From Rosa chinensis (lineage: Eukaryota > Streptophyta > Magnoliopsida > Rosales > Rosaceae): a stretch of DNA of 64,000 nt. Below, piece after piece: positions 13,079 to 25,175 of this stretch (positions are counted from its first letter, which is position 1; each line of letters starts with the position of its first letter). Below the pieces are notes generated by a model. That model was given only the letters and a program-made list of their open reading frames with translations, was not told where the DNA came from and did no database searches. The stretch covers positions 27,968,289 through 28,032,288 of the forward strand of contig NC_037091.1 in NCBI RefSeq assembly GCF_002994745.2, in the 5' to 3' direction. The position numbers were made by a program, and so were the translations under genes.

Positions 13079-14640
13079 CTATGGTTTTTTTAGTGTCTTT
13101 TTTTTTTGTTTTGTTTGCTTGAGTCTTAGGATGCCCCTAACGTCTAGGATGAACATGTCTCTGAATTCATGGCTAAAGGTTTTCACAATCGAAATAGGAC
13201 TTAATTGAATTCTGTGGTTAATCGACATTGTAATGCTTGTATGAAGATTTGAGATAGGATTGTAACTTGGTTCATTAAGCATGCTAGGATTAAGTCTGAT
13301 TCATTTTACCCTAAGTGAGCTGTTGAGCTAAAATACTTTCTTTTCGAGTGCTTATTGATAAATTCAAAATTTCATGGATGTATTTGCAAAACCTCATCAT
13401 TCTTTGAAAATCCAATGATCATGTGCTGTAGATTTTAATGGACTAGAGAGTACTAGAACTCGGCTGTTGTAACTGTCAAAACTTGTATGCCATAATATGC
13501 CCTGATCCTGGATAGGATAGAAGGCATTAGGGTAACCACCAAAGCCAAACAAGCATGTGTCCCCAATTGTGCCCGTCGTGGGACTCCTTAGAATGAACCC
13601 CTTTGAGCTTACGTTTAAAACCTTTGTTTCATCACCCTCACTACCCTACCATGAGCTTAGTACAGGATATCTCTACCCTTGTCTTGGGGACTTAGTAGAG
13701 CATGACATAGTGTGTAGGGGTGACGATGAAAGACAAGTGTGGGGTGGGGAAAAAACCAAGAAAAAGAAAGAAGATTGCCGTGAAAAATGAATGAAAGAAA
13801 ATGAAAAAAAAATGAAAAAAAAAAAAGAAAGAAAGAAAAACGGCAAAAGAGGAGACAAATTGAAAAGAAAACTCTTGGGAAATTGTTGAAGTGTGGTTTT
13901 GGACTTTCAAATTTGTAGAAGGCTCAAAGTTGAAAATTATGCCTTTGTCCATTCCCATGTTGGTTAGAGTGAAGGTTTGGCCCAAAACAATGATATTTGG
14001 CGTACAAAAATGATGACATAACGTGGTCCTTATATGCTCTGCTAGGTCCTTAGGATTTTTGTATCCTTAATCTTCATTTCGAAAACCCTAGCTTAGCCCC
14101 ATTACAACCTGTTTTAAGTGCTTACTTGATCCTTGAGATGGGCAGTCTTTGGTTAGTGGAGTCAGGTACGCAGTCGAGCTTATGGTTTAGGTCCATTTGT
14201 GCACTTAGTCATTTCATGAGGTCTTTAAACATTCTTCACAAAATGCGTTTATTGATGAAATATGCAAGCTGTTTGTTGCCTTACAATTTGTTCTCTTGCA
14301 TATACTTGAGTGTGAAGCTTTTAAGCGTAGCCATTTCTGAGAGAAAAATAGAGAGTATGCCTTGTGAGTTTGGATTGGACTTGTTCGAAACATGCTATCA
14401 TTCATTGTATAACTTAAGTTCTCCATATCTTGCTTAGTCATATGAATGTCACATGTTTATTAACCATGGAATTATCTATGCGATTTTGATTAAGTGTTTA
14501 ACGTGAAAGCCATGAGTTTGGAGTCTCTGAGACAACAGTTAGGAGCAATAGAGTCATTTACTTGCTTTTTGTTGAGTCGTTGTTTTTGTTTTGTATTTTT
14601 GTTTTGCTAAGGGACTAGCAAAAGCTAAGTGTGGGGTAGT
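12864..14640 (+). other. Non-coding 3' region of element V
   Basis: This 1.8 kb has no ORF above about 100 codons that I can identify. It shares blocks with the post-pol regions of U and Z: TATTAAGCGCTGC at about 12,899, GCCCGTCGTGGGACTCC at 13,571-13,587, an AAGTGTGGGG copy at 13,735-13,744 followed by a purine-rich tract (13,745-13,850), and the terminal hairpin/PPT. An uninterrupted run of 34 A lies at 13,044-13,077. In full Athila elements an env-like gene can sit here; none is seen. Confidence 0.75.
14602..14640 (+). promoter_or_regulatory. Hairpin and polypurine tract of element V
   Basis: An 8-bp perfect stem (TTTTGCTA / TAGCAAAA, loop AGGGAC) at 14,602-14,623 is followed by AAGTGTGGGG at 14,627-14,636 and the 3' LTR at 14,641. 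The G-rich purine tract at this place primes plus-strand synthesis in LTR elements. The hairpin is identical in U and Z. Confidence 0.85.
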
Positions 14641-16309
14641 TGATAGGAGCAAAAAAGTGTGACGATATTATTAATTATGTGCCTCATTTTAGCCTTATTT
14701 CTCCCTTAAGTTTTGTGTTTTTAGTCATTAAGTCATTTTGAAAGTCTTGTTGAGTGTTTGGAGTGAAATAGGCGGAAAAAGTAAAATTCATGAAAAATCC
14801 TAGCTGGATCAGGATTCCTAACTGTCAACTATTTTTGCGGTCTTTACATTTTAATTTCCCTTTATTTTCTCTAGAAAATTCTGATATTCTCCTGCTTGTT
14901 GTAGGAAACGTTGCCTGGTTGAACTCTTGGAAACAGCAATGATGGAGTCATAAAATAAAGCATTAAGATATTTGACCAAGCAATGAAGAAGGGAAATAAA
15001 GGAGAAAAGATGTTTTCAGTTGAGGAATAAAAGAAAAAGATGTTTCAGCTGGAAAAATAAATAAGAGAAAGACAAACCAGCTTGGAAATTAAAGGAATTG
15101 CCCCATTATGAGAGGAGTTAAGGCCATAAAGAAGACGTTTCAGTTGGGAAAGCCAACCAATGCTTCGCTATAAATAGGCAACGTCCAGAACTGAATTTGC
15201 ATCACTTCCCAGCCAAGATAATTCATTGCCTATCACTTCCTGGCCAAAAACCATTCCAAGACTGCCCAATTCACTCCTTAAACTTCCATCACCTACAAGA
15301 CCGTGACCACCATCCATCAATCAATCTACAAAGCTCTTAGGCGCTGAGTCAAGGACGCTCCACCACCACAGCAGAGACGAGTTCATCACCGTGTTGCTAA
15401 GCCGCTGAGGAAAGCTTCAAAGTGTAACTATGACTCTACTTACAATTTTTATTTGGGTTTTATGTGTTTCAATTTGCGAGTTGTCTAATTGGAGACACGG
15501 AATTTTCAGAATATTTTTATTAATATTTTTCAGATTTTCAGTTTATTATTGAGTTAATTTCGAGAATTCTTTTATGCTGCATGTTACAATCTTGTGCCCT
15601 TTTACGTGTTTAGGTAATTTTCAGAGTTAGGTTCATAGGTTTGCATGCTAGAATCACGCTGAGTGTTCTTGTGTGTTTGCTTAATTTGCCAAGAATAATT
15701 GTTATTTGTTAAGACACTGAGTTAAACAAGTAGTAATTAGTTCTAACGGGTGGTAAAAATCATGCTTGAATGATTAAACGATTCTGGAAATTACGTGTTA
15801 AATTCTATGTGTAATGGTTAATTTGCACGTGTGAGTTGATTCGAGGATTAGATAATACTACTAGTTAAGAGAATTACGCTGAGTGTTTTCGAAAATTAGT
15901 AGTATTAGGCTTGGTAAGGACATTTCCGATCCATGCCTACATTAGAATGAATCAGATAAATGGATTGATCCGCTGAGGCTTTTCATTTGAGCTCTTATCT
16001 AGGCATTAAAGATGGGCACATTTTTGTAGCATGTTGAAATGAATTTTCTGTTTTTACACTTAGTAATTTCTGAGTGGTATTGGTCTAGGTTAGGGAAGTC
16101 GATCATTGTATATAGTTTTATTTGTTTCGTTTTTATTTTAAGTAGATTAGGAACCAAATTTCAAAACCCCCCATTTTATTCTTTTATTTGTTAACTGGCC
16201 TTTTTGTGTAGGTGTACCCTACAATCCCCGGACTGAACGATCCCTGCTTATCCTATACTGACAACTACATTTTGCAGGGTTAAATTGTGAGGCTATTTCA
16301 GCCGCACCA
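14641..16309 (+). repeat. 3' LTR of element V (1,669 bp)
   Basis: It starts TGATAGGAGCAAAAAAGTG right after the PPT and ends GCCGCACCA at 16,309. TATA box TATAAATA lies at 15,169-15,176. It is near-identical to the 5' copy where both exist. The LTR is shorter than and different from the other two families apart from the first ten bases. Confidence 0.92.
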
Positions 16310-16802
16310 GTCAACTATAATTATTGGATGGAAAACTAAATTACGATAAGTAAAACCAAACCCTAACGTTATCTTTATATGCCCAAAACCTCCCAATCTT
16401 CTTCACTAGTGTCTTTCCCTTAATGTATGGGCTTTAGGGCCAAATGATGGAAATCCAAAGGATGGATTCCTCGTAATTCAATTAACAATTTCCACCTTTG
16501 AACAAACATCAAAATCCATACTCCCTCTTCTTCTAATTCTATCCCAAAGCTGCCATTATGAAACTAAAGGTATAATTGACTAATTATCTCAACAACAGAA
16601 GTCAAAGTCCGGCCAGATACTGTCTCACGCGCCACCAACAGTGGCCACGCGCCGGTACCAACCTCCACCACCGGCTACCAAATTCCATGTACAACAACAA
16701 CTCAACCCACTGATTAATTTTCTCAACTACAACACATCCAAATTTTACTTGAAAATGGTCGAATCCGGCCGGTGAAGATAACCCAGAAATTCAAGAACCC
16801 TA
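16310..16802 (+). other. Unassigned sequence between V and U
   Basis: About 490 bp with no ORF, LTR or recognised element. It has a local GC-rich part (about 16,610-16,680, 'cacgcgcc' repeated twice). It is the right flank of V and ends where similarity to the W leader starts (ATTATAAGTTTTTGACC at about 16,803). It could be old host sequence or a remnant of a further transposon. Confidence 0.5.
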
Positions 16803-17329
16803 GATTATAAGTTTTTGACCATAATGGAATAGGTGAAGGACTTTGTCTTTAACATTAGTCTTGCACCCTTCTCTCTCATGTGGCGCACCTTAGTAGCATA
16901 GGGTGTCTAGGTTGATTGGATAGGAGAAGTGCTAGCAAAGGGTCTCGTCCCCTGCTAAACAAGTGAGCTGAGCTCCGCCAAAATCATTCCTCTGCTACCT
17001 GGCTCTGTGTGAAAAGAGTTACCAAAAGATTGAGGAGGGCGACTCGTATTAAGGATTGAGCCCTTGGGCCGCACGTCTAAACCTTGGTTAAGAGCTTATA
17101 ATGGGATTTAAACTTTTATTAACAATGTCACACACTAACTAAAATTTGTATATATATGTGACATTTTATTGTGTGGAAATTTTGTACATTATACTTCTCT
17201 TTATACTTGTAAAAATTGTGAATAGTAATTTGTGAATAGTGACGTTTTTGTATAAATCATTAACTTGTATTTACTTTGCTATACAATTTACTAATTTCTT
17301 TAACTTTAATGATATTCAGGATTCCGTGA
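16803..17329 (+). other. Partial leader of element U
   Basis: It is homologous to 46,195-46,728 of W. It carries one leader module (about 16,895-17,085): GGGTGTCTAGG, AGAAGTGCTAGC, GTGAGCTGAGCTCCGCCAAAAT, ending TTGGGCCGCACGTC. The first module found in W and Y is missing with the truncated 5' part. Confidence 0.7.
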
Positions 17330-20300
17330 ATGACCGAGTCTTCTAAACTCCCTACTAAACGAGAAATTGAAGAGAGACTCGCTCGTTTGAAGAATCCTCC
17401 ACAACTTGAGTACAGAAAACCCTCTTCTTCGACATTTAAGGACTACATATTTAACAAGCAAGGGAAGAGGATTTTTCCTTCTGAGAAATTCGCATCAGCT
17501 AGTGTTTCGTCTAACTCACCTTCACCTCAGACTACACCTCCTCATTCACCACCCCCTGAAGAAGAAGAGAACGTTAAGATGGCTTCTATTAGAGAACTCT
17601 CTTCGCCTGTGGTTGAAGGAGGACTGCCCACAAGTATTGTGTATCCTGCCCCTGCTGCAGGGAAGTCTGCAGATTTTGAGTTGAAGAGTGGATTACTCCA
17701 TAGGCTCCCTATGTTCCATGGTCTTAATATGGAGGACGCCAACAAGCATCTTCGAGAATTCCAGTCTGTGTGTATCAACATGTTACCACAAGGAGCAGAT
17801 GAGAATATCCTGAAGATGAAGGCATTCCCCTTCTCTCTAGCTGACCGTGCCAAAGATTGGCTATATGAGATTCCTTCTGGGCGCATCACATCTTGGGAAA
17901 CTATGATGAAGGCCTTCCTCGAGAAATACTTCCCAGCTTCCAAGATCATTACACTCAGGAAGAAGATAAGTGGAATAAAACAAGCTCATGATGAATCATA
18001 TTCTGCTTATTATGAGAGGTTTCAGTCCTTGATTGCTCAATGTCCTCAACATCAAATGAAGGAAGAAACCTTGCTTACTTGCTTCTATGAAGGTCTCCTA
18101 CCTCTGGAACGTGACATGTTAGATGCTGCAGCTGGAGGAGCTTTTGTGGATAAGTCACCAGCTGAAGGGCGAGCCATGATTGAGAATCGAGCCAAGAATG
18201 CCCAACAGTATGAAGGTGTAGGGCTCACAACTCGAAGGGTGAATGAGATAGGTACTAATTCAGTTATTGAGGAAAGATTGAACAAACTCACCCTTCTCAT
18301 GGATCAAGTTGTGAACGCTAAGGGACTTGTGCAAGCTTGTGGGGTATGTTCTAGGCAAGGGCATGTGACTGATCAATGCCCTCAACTGACAGATAATGGA
18401 GGATGGGAATCCTTGAACGCCATTGGAGGGTACCAAGGGAACCATGGGGGTCCCCCACGTCCAAGATATGATCCTTATTCGAATACCTACAACCCTGGAT
18501 GGAGGGACCACCCCAACTTCAAGTGGACAAACAATGAGAACACTCAGAATCCCCTTGGAGGAAGCTTTCAACGTCCTCAAGGGCCTCCCTTTCAAGGACC
18601 ATCCTTTCAAAGGCCTTATGTGCATAATCAACATGCTTCAGGGAGTTCAAATTCGAATCTCAACTATGACAAGATGTTTGAAGCTCTTACCAATTCAACT
18701 CAGGCCTTGGTTCAAGGACAACAGACCCATACTAAGGATATTGCAGACCTTAAGACACAAATGGGCCAAGTTGTGGACTTTATGAGCAAGATTCATGAAA
18801 CTAGGAAGCTCCCAAGTAACACCATACGAAATCCAAAGGGTAATGTGGAGAATGCATCTGTGGTGACTACTAGGAGTGGAAAGGTGTTAGTGGATCACCC
18901 TAAGAAAGCCAAGGAGGCTCAAGTGGTCATTGAAGTTGAGGAAGACCAAGACATTATCAAGTTGAACCTTGAGAAGGACCCTGCAACGTCCAAGGGAGAA
19001 GCCAGGACGTCCTCACCTTCCAAAGCAAATCCGAAACCTAAAGGTAATGATTCTAACTTGTCTAATTCAGTTATTGCTAACCCTTCTTCTTCTTGTATGC
19101 CTTTTCCACGCAGATTTGCTAAATCGAAGAAGGATGAGAGTGACCAAGCTATCTTGGAAACTTTCAAGAAGGAACAGGTAAACTTACCCCTCCTTGAGGC
19201 CATAAAGCAAGTGCCTAGATACGCCAAGTTCTTGAAAGAACTTTGTACCACAAGGAGGAGTAATCGTGAAAAGGAGGTAGTTAAGGTAAGTGAAAATGTT
19301 TCTGCCTTGATTCAGAGGAAACTACCCCACAAATGCAAGGATCCTGGAAGCTTCACCATTCCATGCACCATTGGTAACTCTAGGTTTGAGAATGCCATGT
19401 TAGACTTAGGGGCATCTGTGAACGTCATGCCCTATTCTGTTTATGAAACCCTAGGTCTAGGTGAGCTTAAATCTAATAATGTTATCATTCAATTAGCTGA
19501 CAGGTCTAATGCATACCCTAGAGGTTTGTTGGAAGATGTTCTTGTGCAGGTTAATCATCTTTTCTTTCCAGCTGACTTCTATGTGTTAGAAATGGAGGAC
19601 TCTCCTGTGAGTTCAACACCATTGCTATTGGGTCGCCCTTTCTTAAGGACGGCTAGGACCAAGATAGATGTATATGATGGCTCTCTCACCATGGAATTTG
19701 ATGGTGACATTATTGGCTTCAACATATTTGAAGCCATGAGGTATCCTCTTGATGATCATGATTGTTTTTCTATTGATATTCTGGACAATCTTGCGCAGGA
19801 AATGTTTGATATCATGAATGAGGATACTTTGGTCACCACACTCGAGCAAGGAGTGGGCTACACCAAAGATGGCGTCACACTCCAAGAGGATGTGCTCAAG
19901 GAAACTTGTGAGGACAAAATCATTGCAAATGTGTCCTTCCTTGAAGCATCACCCTTCGTAGGTAAGTCCCCTCCACCCTTGTCCATTCAGTTATCTACTA
20001 ATAAGACTTTACCTTCAGTGGTCCAAGCACCAGAACTTGAACTTAAACCTCTTCCAGACCACTTGAAGTATGTCTACTTAGGGGACAAGGAGACCTTACC
20101 AGTGATTGTGTCCTCCTCTCTTACTTCTTCACAAGAGGAGCGATTGGTGGAGATGCTGAAGCAACATAAGACCGCCATAGGATGGACATTGGCGGATATC
20201 AAGGGAATAAGCCCTACAACTTGCGTCCATAGGATACTTCTTGAGGAGGGGACAAAACCCACTAGAGAGGCTCAACGTCGTCTCAACCCTCCAATGATGG

Positions 20301-22939
20301 AAGTTGTGAAGAAGGAGGTCATCAAACTCCTAGATTGTGGCGTCATCTACCCCATTTCAGACTCCAAATGGGTGTCCCCAGTTCAAGTTGTACCTAAGAA
20401 GTCAGGGGTGACTGTTGTGAAGAATGCTGCGAATGAACTGGTGCCCCAAAGGACAGTTACTGGCCACAGAGTTTGCATTGAGTACAGGAAGCTCAACGCA
20501 ACAACAAGGAAAGATCACTTTCCTCTTCCATTCATTGATCAGATGCTTGAGCGTTTGGCTGGACATGATTACTATTGCTTCCTAGATGGCTATTCAGGTT
20601 ACAATCAGATTGCCATAGCCAATGAAGATCAAGAGAAGACGACATTCACTTGCCCCTTTGGAACATTTGCTTATCGTCGCATGCCTTTTGGACTATGCAA
20701 CGCCCCAGGTACCTTTCAGAGGTGTATGGTAAGTATATTTTCAGATTATATTGAGAAAATCATAGAGGTATTCATGGATGACTTTTCTGTTTTCGGAAAA
20801 AGCTTTGATGATTGTCTTAATAATCTTGAAATTATATTGAAACGTTGTGTGGAAACTAACCTTGTGTTAAATTGGGAAAAATGTCATTTCATGGTTAGAC
20901 AAGGTATAGTTTTAGGGCATATTGTCTCTTCTAGGGGAATAGAGGTTGATAAAGCTAAGGTAGACCTTGTGCGTTACTTACCCTCTCCCACTTCTGTGAG
21001 AGAGGTTCGTTCTTTTCTTGGCCATGCAGGGTTTTACAGGAGGTTTATCAAGGACTTCTCAAAGATTTCGAGACCTTTATGCCAACTACTCCAAAAGGAT
21101 GTGGCGTTTTTTTTTGACAAGGAGTGTCAAGAGGCTTTTGACAAGCTCAAGGAATTATTGACATCTGCCCCTATCATGCTACCTCCAGATTGGTCCTTGC
21201 CCTTTGAGTTGATGTGTGACGCCTCTGACTATGCAGTTGGAGCTGTTTTGGGGCAAAGGAAGGACAAACGACCTTATGCCATCTACTATGCCTCAAGGAC
21301 TCTTAATGATGCACAACTGAACTACTCCACTACAGAGAAAGAGCTCCTTGCAGTTGTCTTTGCACTTGAAAAATTTTGTTCTTACTTACTTGGTACCAAA
21401 GTTATTATATATACTGACCATGCAGCTTTGAAGTACTTGATGACCAAGAAGGAGGCGAAACCAAGGCTTATTAGATGGATCCTACTCTTACAAGAGTTTG
21501 ACGTGGAAATCAAGGACAAGAAGGGTAGTGAAAACGTGGTAGCTGACCACTTGAGTCGTTTGGTGCATGCAGAAGACCCTCTCCCTTTGGTGGAGACGTT
21601 TCCAGATGAACAAATCTTTGGAATCCAGGTTAGTGAACCATGGTATGCAGATATTGTGAATTACATTGTTTCTAGAAAGATTCCTGATACCATGTCACGT
21701 GCTCATAGAGATAGGCTTAAGAAAACTGTTAGGCAATATGTTTGGGATGAACCTTATTTGTGGAAATATTGCTCTGATCAACTGATTAGGAGATGTGTGT
21801 CTGAACATGAACATAATGCCATACTTTCTTTTTGCCATTCTAAAGCATGTGGGGGTCAATTTAGGTCTAAGAAGACTGCGTTTAAGGTGTTAGAGTCTGG
21901 GTTCTATTGGCCAACGTTATTTAAGGATGCATATGCATATTGTTTAACTTGTGATAGATGCCAAAGAACCGGAAATCTAAGTTCTAGAGATCAAATGCCT
22001 TTATCTAATATCATAACTGTTGAAATATTTGATGTCTGGGGTATAGATTTCATGGGGCCTTTTCCTTCATCTTTTGGATTTCTCTATATCTTGCTTGCTG
22101 TGGATTATGTTTCGAAATGGGTGGAGGCCAAGGCCACTCGAACTAATGACTCTAAGGTTGTTGCAGATTTTATCAAGTCTAACATCTTTAGCAGGTTTGG
22201 AATGCTTAGAGTTCTCATTAGTGATGGTGGTTCCCACTTTTGCAATCGAACGATTGAGGCTCTCTTGAATAAGTATGATGTGACACATAAGGTTTCTACA
22301 CCTTATCATCCCCAAACAAGTGGGCAAGCTGAGGTCTCAAATCGTGAAATCAAGGGGATACTGGAGAAAACTGTGAATCCTAACAGGAAGGATTGGTCCT
22401 TGCGTTTGGAAGATGCTTTGTGGGCATACAGGACTGCGTATAAGACTCCCATAGGTATGTCACCATATCGAATTGTCTATGGAAAACCTTGCCATTTACC
22501 TGTGGAGTTAGAGCACAAAGCTTGGTGGGCAGTGAAGCAGTTTAACATGGACCTTGATGAGGCTGGGCTACATAGGAAATTGCAATTGCAAGAGTTAGAG
22601 GAGATTAGGAATGATGCTTTCGAAAGTGCCAAGATTTACAAAGAAAAGACTAAGGCATTCCATGATAAGATGATTCGTAGGAAGACTTTTGTTGTGGGAC
22701 AGAAAGTTCTTTTATTCCATTCTCGTCTTAAACTCTTCCCAGGTAAGCTTCGTTCTCGTTGGATTGGACCATTCATTATTACTCATGTATTTCCTCATGG
22801 AGCTGTGCAGATAAAGAGTGAACAAACAGGTAACGAGTTCAAAGTGAATGGCCATCGCTTAAAGCCTTACTATGAGGCGTTTGTGGAGCATCAAGTGGAG
22901 GATGTACCCCTCCAAAACGCTCCACAACCTGAGGATTAA
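17330..22939 (+). CDS. gag-pol: Gag-pol polyprotein of element U (1,869 aa)
   Basis: A single uninterrupted frame starts at ATG 17,330 ([17 protein letters not shown]) after 'ccgtga'. Order: gag core (about residues 95-300), zinc knuckle [14 protein letters not shown] (about 337-350), aspartic protease with LDLGAS (about 692), reverse transcriptase with FMDD catalytic box (F1148; tyrosine replaced by phenylalanine, as in Z), RNase H starting [13 protein letters not shown], and integrase with HHCC-type zinc domain, D...D...E core ([25 protein letters not shown]) and a C-terminal GPF-type region. No chromodomain and no env-like ORF are seen; the layout fits the Athila lineage. One oddity: the second zinc-binding histidine of integrase is glutamine (Q1510, GGQF where Z has GGHF). 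Gag and pol share one frame, so no frameshift signal is needed. Confidence 0.95.
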   Translation: MTESSKLPTKREIEERLARLKNPPQLEYRKPSSSTFKDYIFNKQGKRIFPSEKFASASVSSNSPSPQTTPPHSPPPEEEENVKMASIRELSSPVVEGGLPTSIVYPAPAAGKSADFELKSGLLHRLPMFHGLNMEDANKHLREFQSVCINMLPQGADENILKMKAFPFSLADRAKDWLYEIPSGRITSWETMMKAFLEKYFPASKIITLRKKISGIKQAHDESYSAYYERFQSLIAQCPQHQMKEETLLTCFYEGLLPLERDMLDAAAGGAFVDKSPAEGRAMIENRAKNAQQYEGVGLTTRRVNEIGTNSVIEERLNKLTLLMDQVVNAKGLVQACGVCSRQGHVTDQCPQLTDNGGWESLNAIGGYQGNHGGPPRPRYDPYSNTYNPGWRDHPNFKWTNNENTQNPLGGSFQRPQGPPFQGPSFQRPYVHNQHASGSSNSNLNYDKMFEALTNSTQALVQGQQTHTKDIADLKTQMGQVVDFMSKIHETRKLPSNTIRNPKGNVENASVVTTRSGKVLVDHPKKAKEAQVVIEVEEDQDIIKLNLEKDPATSKGEARTSSPSKANPKPKGNDSNLSNSVIANPSSSCMPFPRRFAKSKKDESDQAILETFKKEQVNLPLLEAIKQVPRYAKFLKELCTTRRSNREKEVVKVSENVSALIQRKLPHKCKDPGSFTIPCTIGNSRFENAMLDLGASVNVMPYSVYETLGLGELKSNNVIIQLADRSNAYPRGLLEDVLVQVNHLFFPADFYVLEMEDSPVSSTPLLLGRPFLRTARTKIDVYDGSLTMEFDGDIIGFNIFEAMRYPLDDHDCFSIDILDNLAQEMFDIMNEDTLVTTLEQGVGYTKDGVTLQEDVLKETCEDKIIANVSFLEASPFVGKSPPPLSIQLSTNKTLPSVVQAPELELKPLPDHLKYVYLGDKETLPVIVSSSLTSSQEERLVEMLKQHKTAIGWTLADIKGISPTTCVHRILLEEGTKPTREAQRRLNPPMMEVVKKEVIKLLDCGVIYPISDSKWVSPVQVVPKKSGVTVVKNAANELVPQRTVTGHRVCIEYRKLNATTRKDHFPLPFIDQMLERLAGHDYYCFLDGYSGYNQIAIANEDQEKTTFTCPFGTFAYRRMPFGLCNAPGTFQRCMVSIFSDYIEKIIEVFMDDFSVFGKSFDDCLNNLEIILKRCVETNLVLNWEKCHFMVRQGIVLGHIVSSRGIEVDKAKVDLVRYLPSPTSVREVRSFLGHAGFYRRFIKDFSKISRPLCQLLQKDVAFFFDKECQEAFDKLKELLTSAPIMLPPDWSLPFELMCDASDYAVGAVLGQRKDKRPYAIYYASRTLNDAQLNYSTTEKELLAVVFALEKFCSYLLGTKVIIYTDHAALKYLMTKKEAKPRLIRWILLLQEFDVEIKDKKGSENVVADHLSRLVHAEDPLPLVETFPDEQIFGIQVSEPWYADIVNYIVSRKIPDTMSRAHRDRLKKTVRQYVWDEPYLWKYCSDQLIRRCVSEHEHNAILSFCHSKACGGQFRSKKTAFKVLESGFYWPTLFKDAYAYCLTCDRCQRTGNLSSRDQMPLSNIITVEIFDVWGIDFMGPFPSSFGFLYILLAVDYVSKWVEAKATRTNDSKVVADFIKSNIFSRFGMLRVLISDGGSHFCNRTIEALLNKYDVTHKVSTPYHPQTSGQAEVSNREIKGILEKTVNPNRKDWSLRLEDALWAYRTAYKTPIGMSPYRIVYGKPCHLPVELEHKAWWAVKQFNMDLDEAGLHRKLQLQELEEIRNDAFESAKIYKEKTKAFHDKMIRRKTFVVGQKVLLFHSRLKLFPGKLRSRWIGPFIITHVFPHGAVQIKSEQTGNEFKVNGHRLKPYYEAFVEHQVEDVPLQNAPQPED

Positions 22940-25175
22940 ATGGAGGTACAAGTCTAGGCTGAAAGACTATAAACATTAAGCGCTGCTTGTTCAAAAGTAG
23001 CTGTGAAGGAGTCTACACACGCAGATTTGATTTCTCCTTCCCTATTTCTCCTTCTCTTCATGCTTTCTTTTTGAATTTAGTAGTTATTTTTGTAAATCTC
23101 CTCCCTATATGCTTACTTGTTTCATTGCATGCTTATAATTGATTACATTGAGGACAATGCAATATTTAAGTGTGGGGGAAGGGATTTATACTTTTATCTT
23201 GAGTCATATATATTGAAAAATACAAAAAAATCGAAAAATGTCAAAAATAACAAAAATTTTCGTTGCTTTATTGAGTCATTGAGTCATGTTGTGGGTGAAA
23301 TAATTTCTTCATCATAGGCGCATCTATTAAGGTGTGATGTCTAGGTCTGGTTTGGATATGAGAAGTGCTAGCAAAGGGTCTCGTCCCCTGCTAAACAAGT
23401 GAGCTGAGCTCCGCCAAAATCGTTCCCTTCCTTACCTGGTCACATCCCAAAGGAGTTACCGAAAGGAGAAAGGAAATAACCCTAGTCCCTAGTTAACGTT
23501 TGTTAAGTCTTTTGTCATTTTGTTTTGAGTCATAGGATGCCCTTTCAACTGTTTAGGATGATTCTATATCTCTGAAATTATGGCTAAAAGATGATCACAA
23601 GATTGAGATGATTTTAAAATGGTATTCTTTGGTTAATTGAGATATATGAAAAATGTGTGCCTTGTAGTGGATATGGATTTCGTGACTTTGGTACAGAATA
23701 TGAGCATGTTAAGATGAGTTTTGATTCATACAAACCCATTTGAGATAATTGAACCATGTCCCTTTTTCTTGAAGTGAAATGAAACATATATTCTTATTTT
23801 CTTGGCGATGTTTTGATGATCTCATTATTCTTTCATTTGATTGACTGCTTGCCATAGATTAAGTTTGATGGACTAGAGAATGCTAGAATTCACTATTGTG
23901 CTTGTTGAGACGTTTTATCAATACATGGCCCTGATTCTGGAAAGGATAGAGGCACCCTAGGAACTGCCACCATTGCCATATAAACTTGTGCCCCTATTTG
24001 TGCCCGTCGTGGGACTCCTTTAGATAAACCCCTTTGAGCCTACATTAAGCCTTTTCTTTCATCACCCTTAAAATCTTTAACCTGAACCTTAGTATAGCTA
24101 TAACCCTATCCTTTGTTCCAAGAACTTAGTGGAGCTAAATTGAGACTTTACTTGAAGATTTTTGGCGTCAAAAAAATGAAGATTGAGAAGAGGAGAAAGT
24201 TCAAGTGTGGGGGTAGACTTGTCCATAAGAGAAAAATACATGAAAAAGCCGAGAAAAAGAAAGTGAAAAAGAAAAAAAAAATTTGCACGGCTAAAAAGAA
24301 AAAGAAAAGAAAGAAATTTCCATGGATTTTAGTCCCCCATACTTGGTGAGTTTGGAGTTTACTTTGAATTGAAGGCCCATTACAGAAAAATTTGGCCTTT
24401 GTGCAACTTACTAGAGATCAAAGGAAGTTTAGAGTGAAGTTTGGGCCCAACATGAAGACATTAGGCCCCTTTATAACGCCCCCATGGGATAGTGACGTTT
24501 TTGCATACTTGGTGGATTTCTAGAAGTCTCTCTACATTTGCATGAGCTCTACTAGGTTTTTAGAACACTTTGTTAAAATCCTTACCCTTCGTTTCTTTAA
24601 AACCTTGAGCCATGGCCCCATTACAACCCTTGATAAGACCTTCTTGATTCTTAAGATGGGACAGCCCTTGATGTGGAGATGAGTTACAAGAGTTGAACCT
24701 ATGGCTTGGGTCCATCTGTGCAAGTAGTTGATATCTTTCATGAGATCTTTAAAAGAAAATTTTATACATGTGCTTTCGTTTCTTACATTATGTGATATAC
24801 TTGCTATCTTTCACATATACTTGAGTGTATAAGCTTTTAAGCATTGCCATGATCTGAGAGAAGAAAGAGTGAATATACCTTGTGAGGAATTGAATCATAC
24901 TTGTTTGAAACATGTTTAACAGAAACCATCACCATTGTTCCAACCAAGTCTTACTTGTGTATATGTAACTTATGTGTTTTAATTAACTCTCGAATGCCTA
25001 AACATTGACTCTTGGTGAAGTGCTAATCTTGGTGTTGTGAAAGAGATTGGTGAGACAAAAAGTTAAAGGGCAATAGAGTCTGTTATGTGTCGAGTCTTAA
25101 ATTTTTGTTGAGTCGTAGTCGTGTCTGTGTTGTGATTTTGCTAAGGGACTAGCAAAATCTAAGTGTGGGGGAATT
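22940..25175 (+). other. Non-coding 3' region of element U
   Basis: This 2.2 kb between the pol stop and the 3' LTR has no convincing ORF. It contains CATTAAGCGCTGC (about 22,974), a PPT-like AAGTGTGGGGG at 23,168-23,178, a copy of the leader module at 23,325-23,490, GCCCGTCGTGGGACTCC at 24,002-24,018, a second AAGTGTGGGGG at 24,203-24,213 followed by an A/G-rich tract to ~24,315, and the terminal hairpin/PPT. Z has the same order of blocks. The gene-sized gap where an env-like gene might be is occupied by these conserved non-coding blocks. Confidence 0.75.
25136..25171 (+). promoter_or_regulatory. Hairpin and polypurine tract of element U
   Basis: Stem TTTTGCTA / TAGCAAAA with loop AGGGAC at 25,136-25,157, then AAGTGTGGGGG at 25,161-25,171, four bases before the 3' LTR. 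The hairpin is identical to those of V and Z. Confidence 0.87.

Larger units (their letters stand above)
9003..16309 (+). mobile_element. Element V: gag-only non-autonomous LTR retrotransposon
   Basis: Order on the plus strand: truncated 5' LTR (9003-10,215), PBS, leader, gag with one internal stop, a long non-coding 3' region, hairpin plus polypurine tract, complete 3' LTR (14,641-16,309). No protease, RT, RNase H or integrase is present: gag runs straight into sequence that follows the pol stop codon in U and Z. The two LTR copies over the shared 1,213 bp differ at only two places I could see (the bases at 9,069/15,165 and in the GATGG(T/G)CAC segment near 9,916/16,016). That implies recent transposition, so enzymes were presumably supplied in trans. 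The missing 456 bp of the 5' LTR should lie on the far side of Y. Confidence 0.88.

Noticed and set aside
22940..25175. Env-like gene expected after pol in some Athila elements
   Set aside because: No frame of suitable length, signal peptide or membrane segment is present in U, V or Z; the region holds non-coding blocks.
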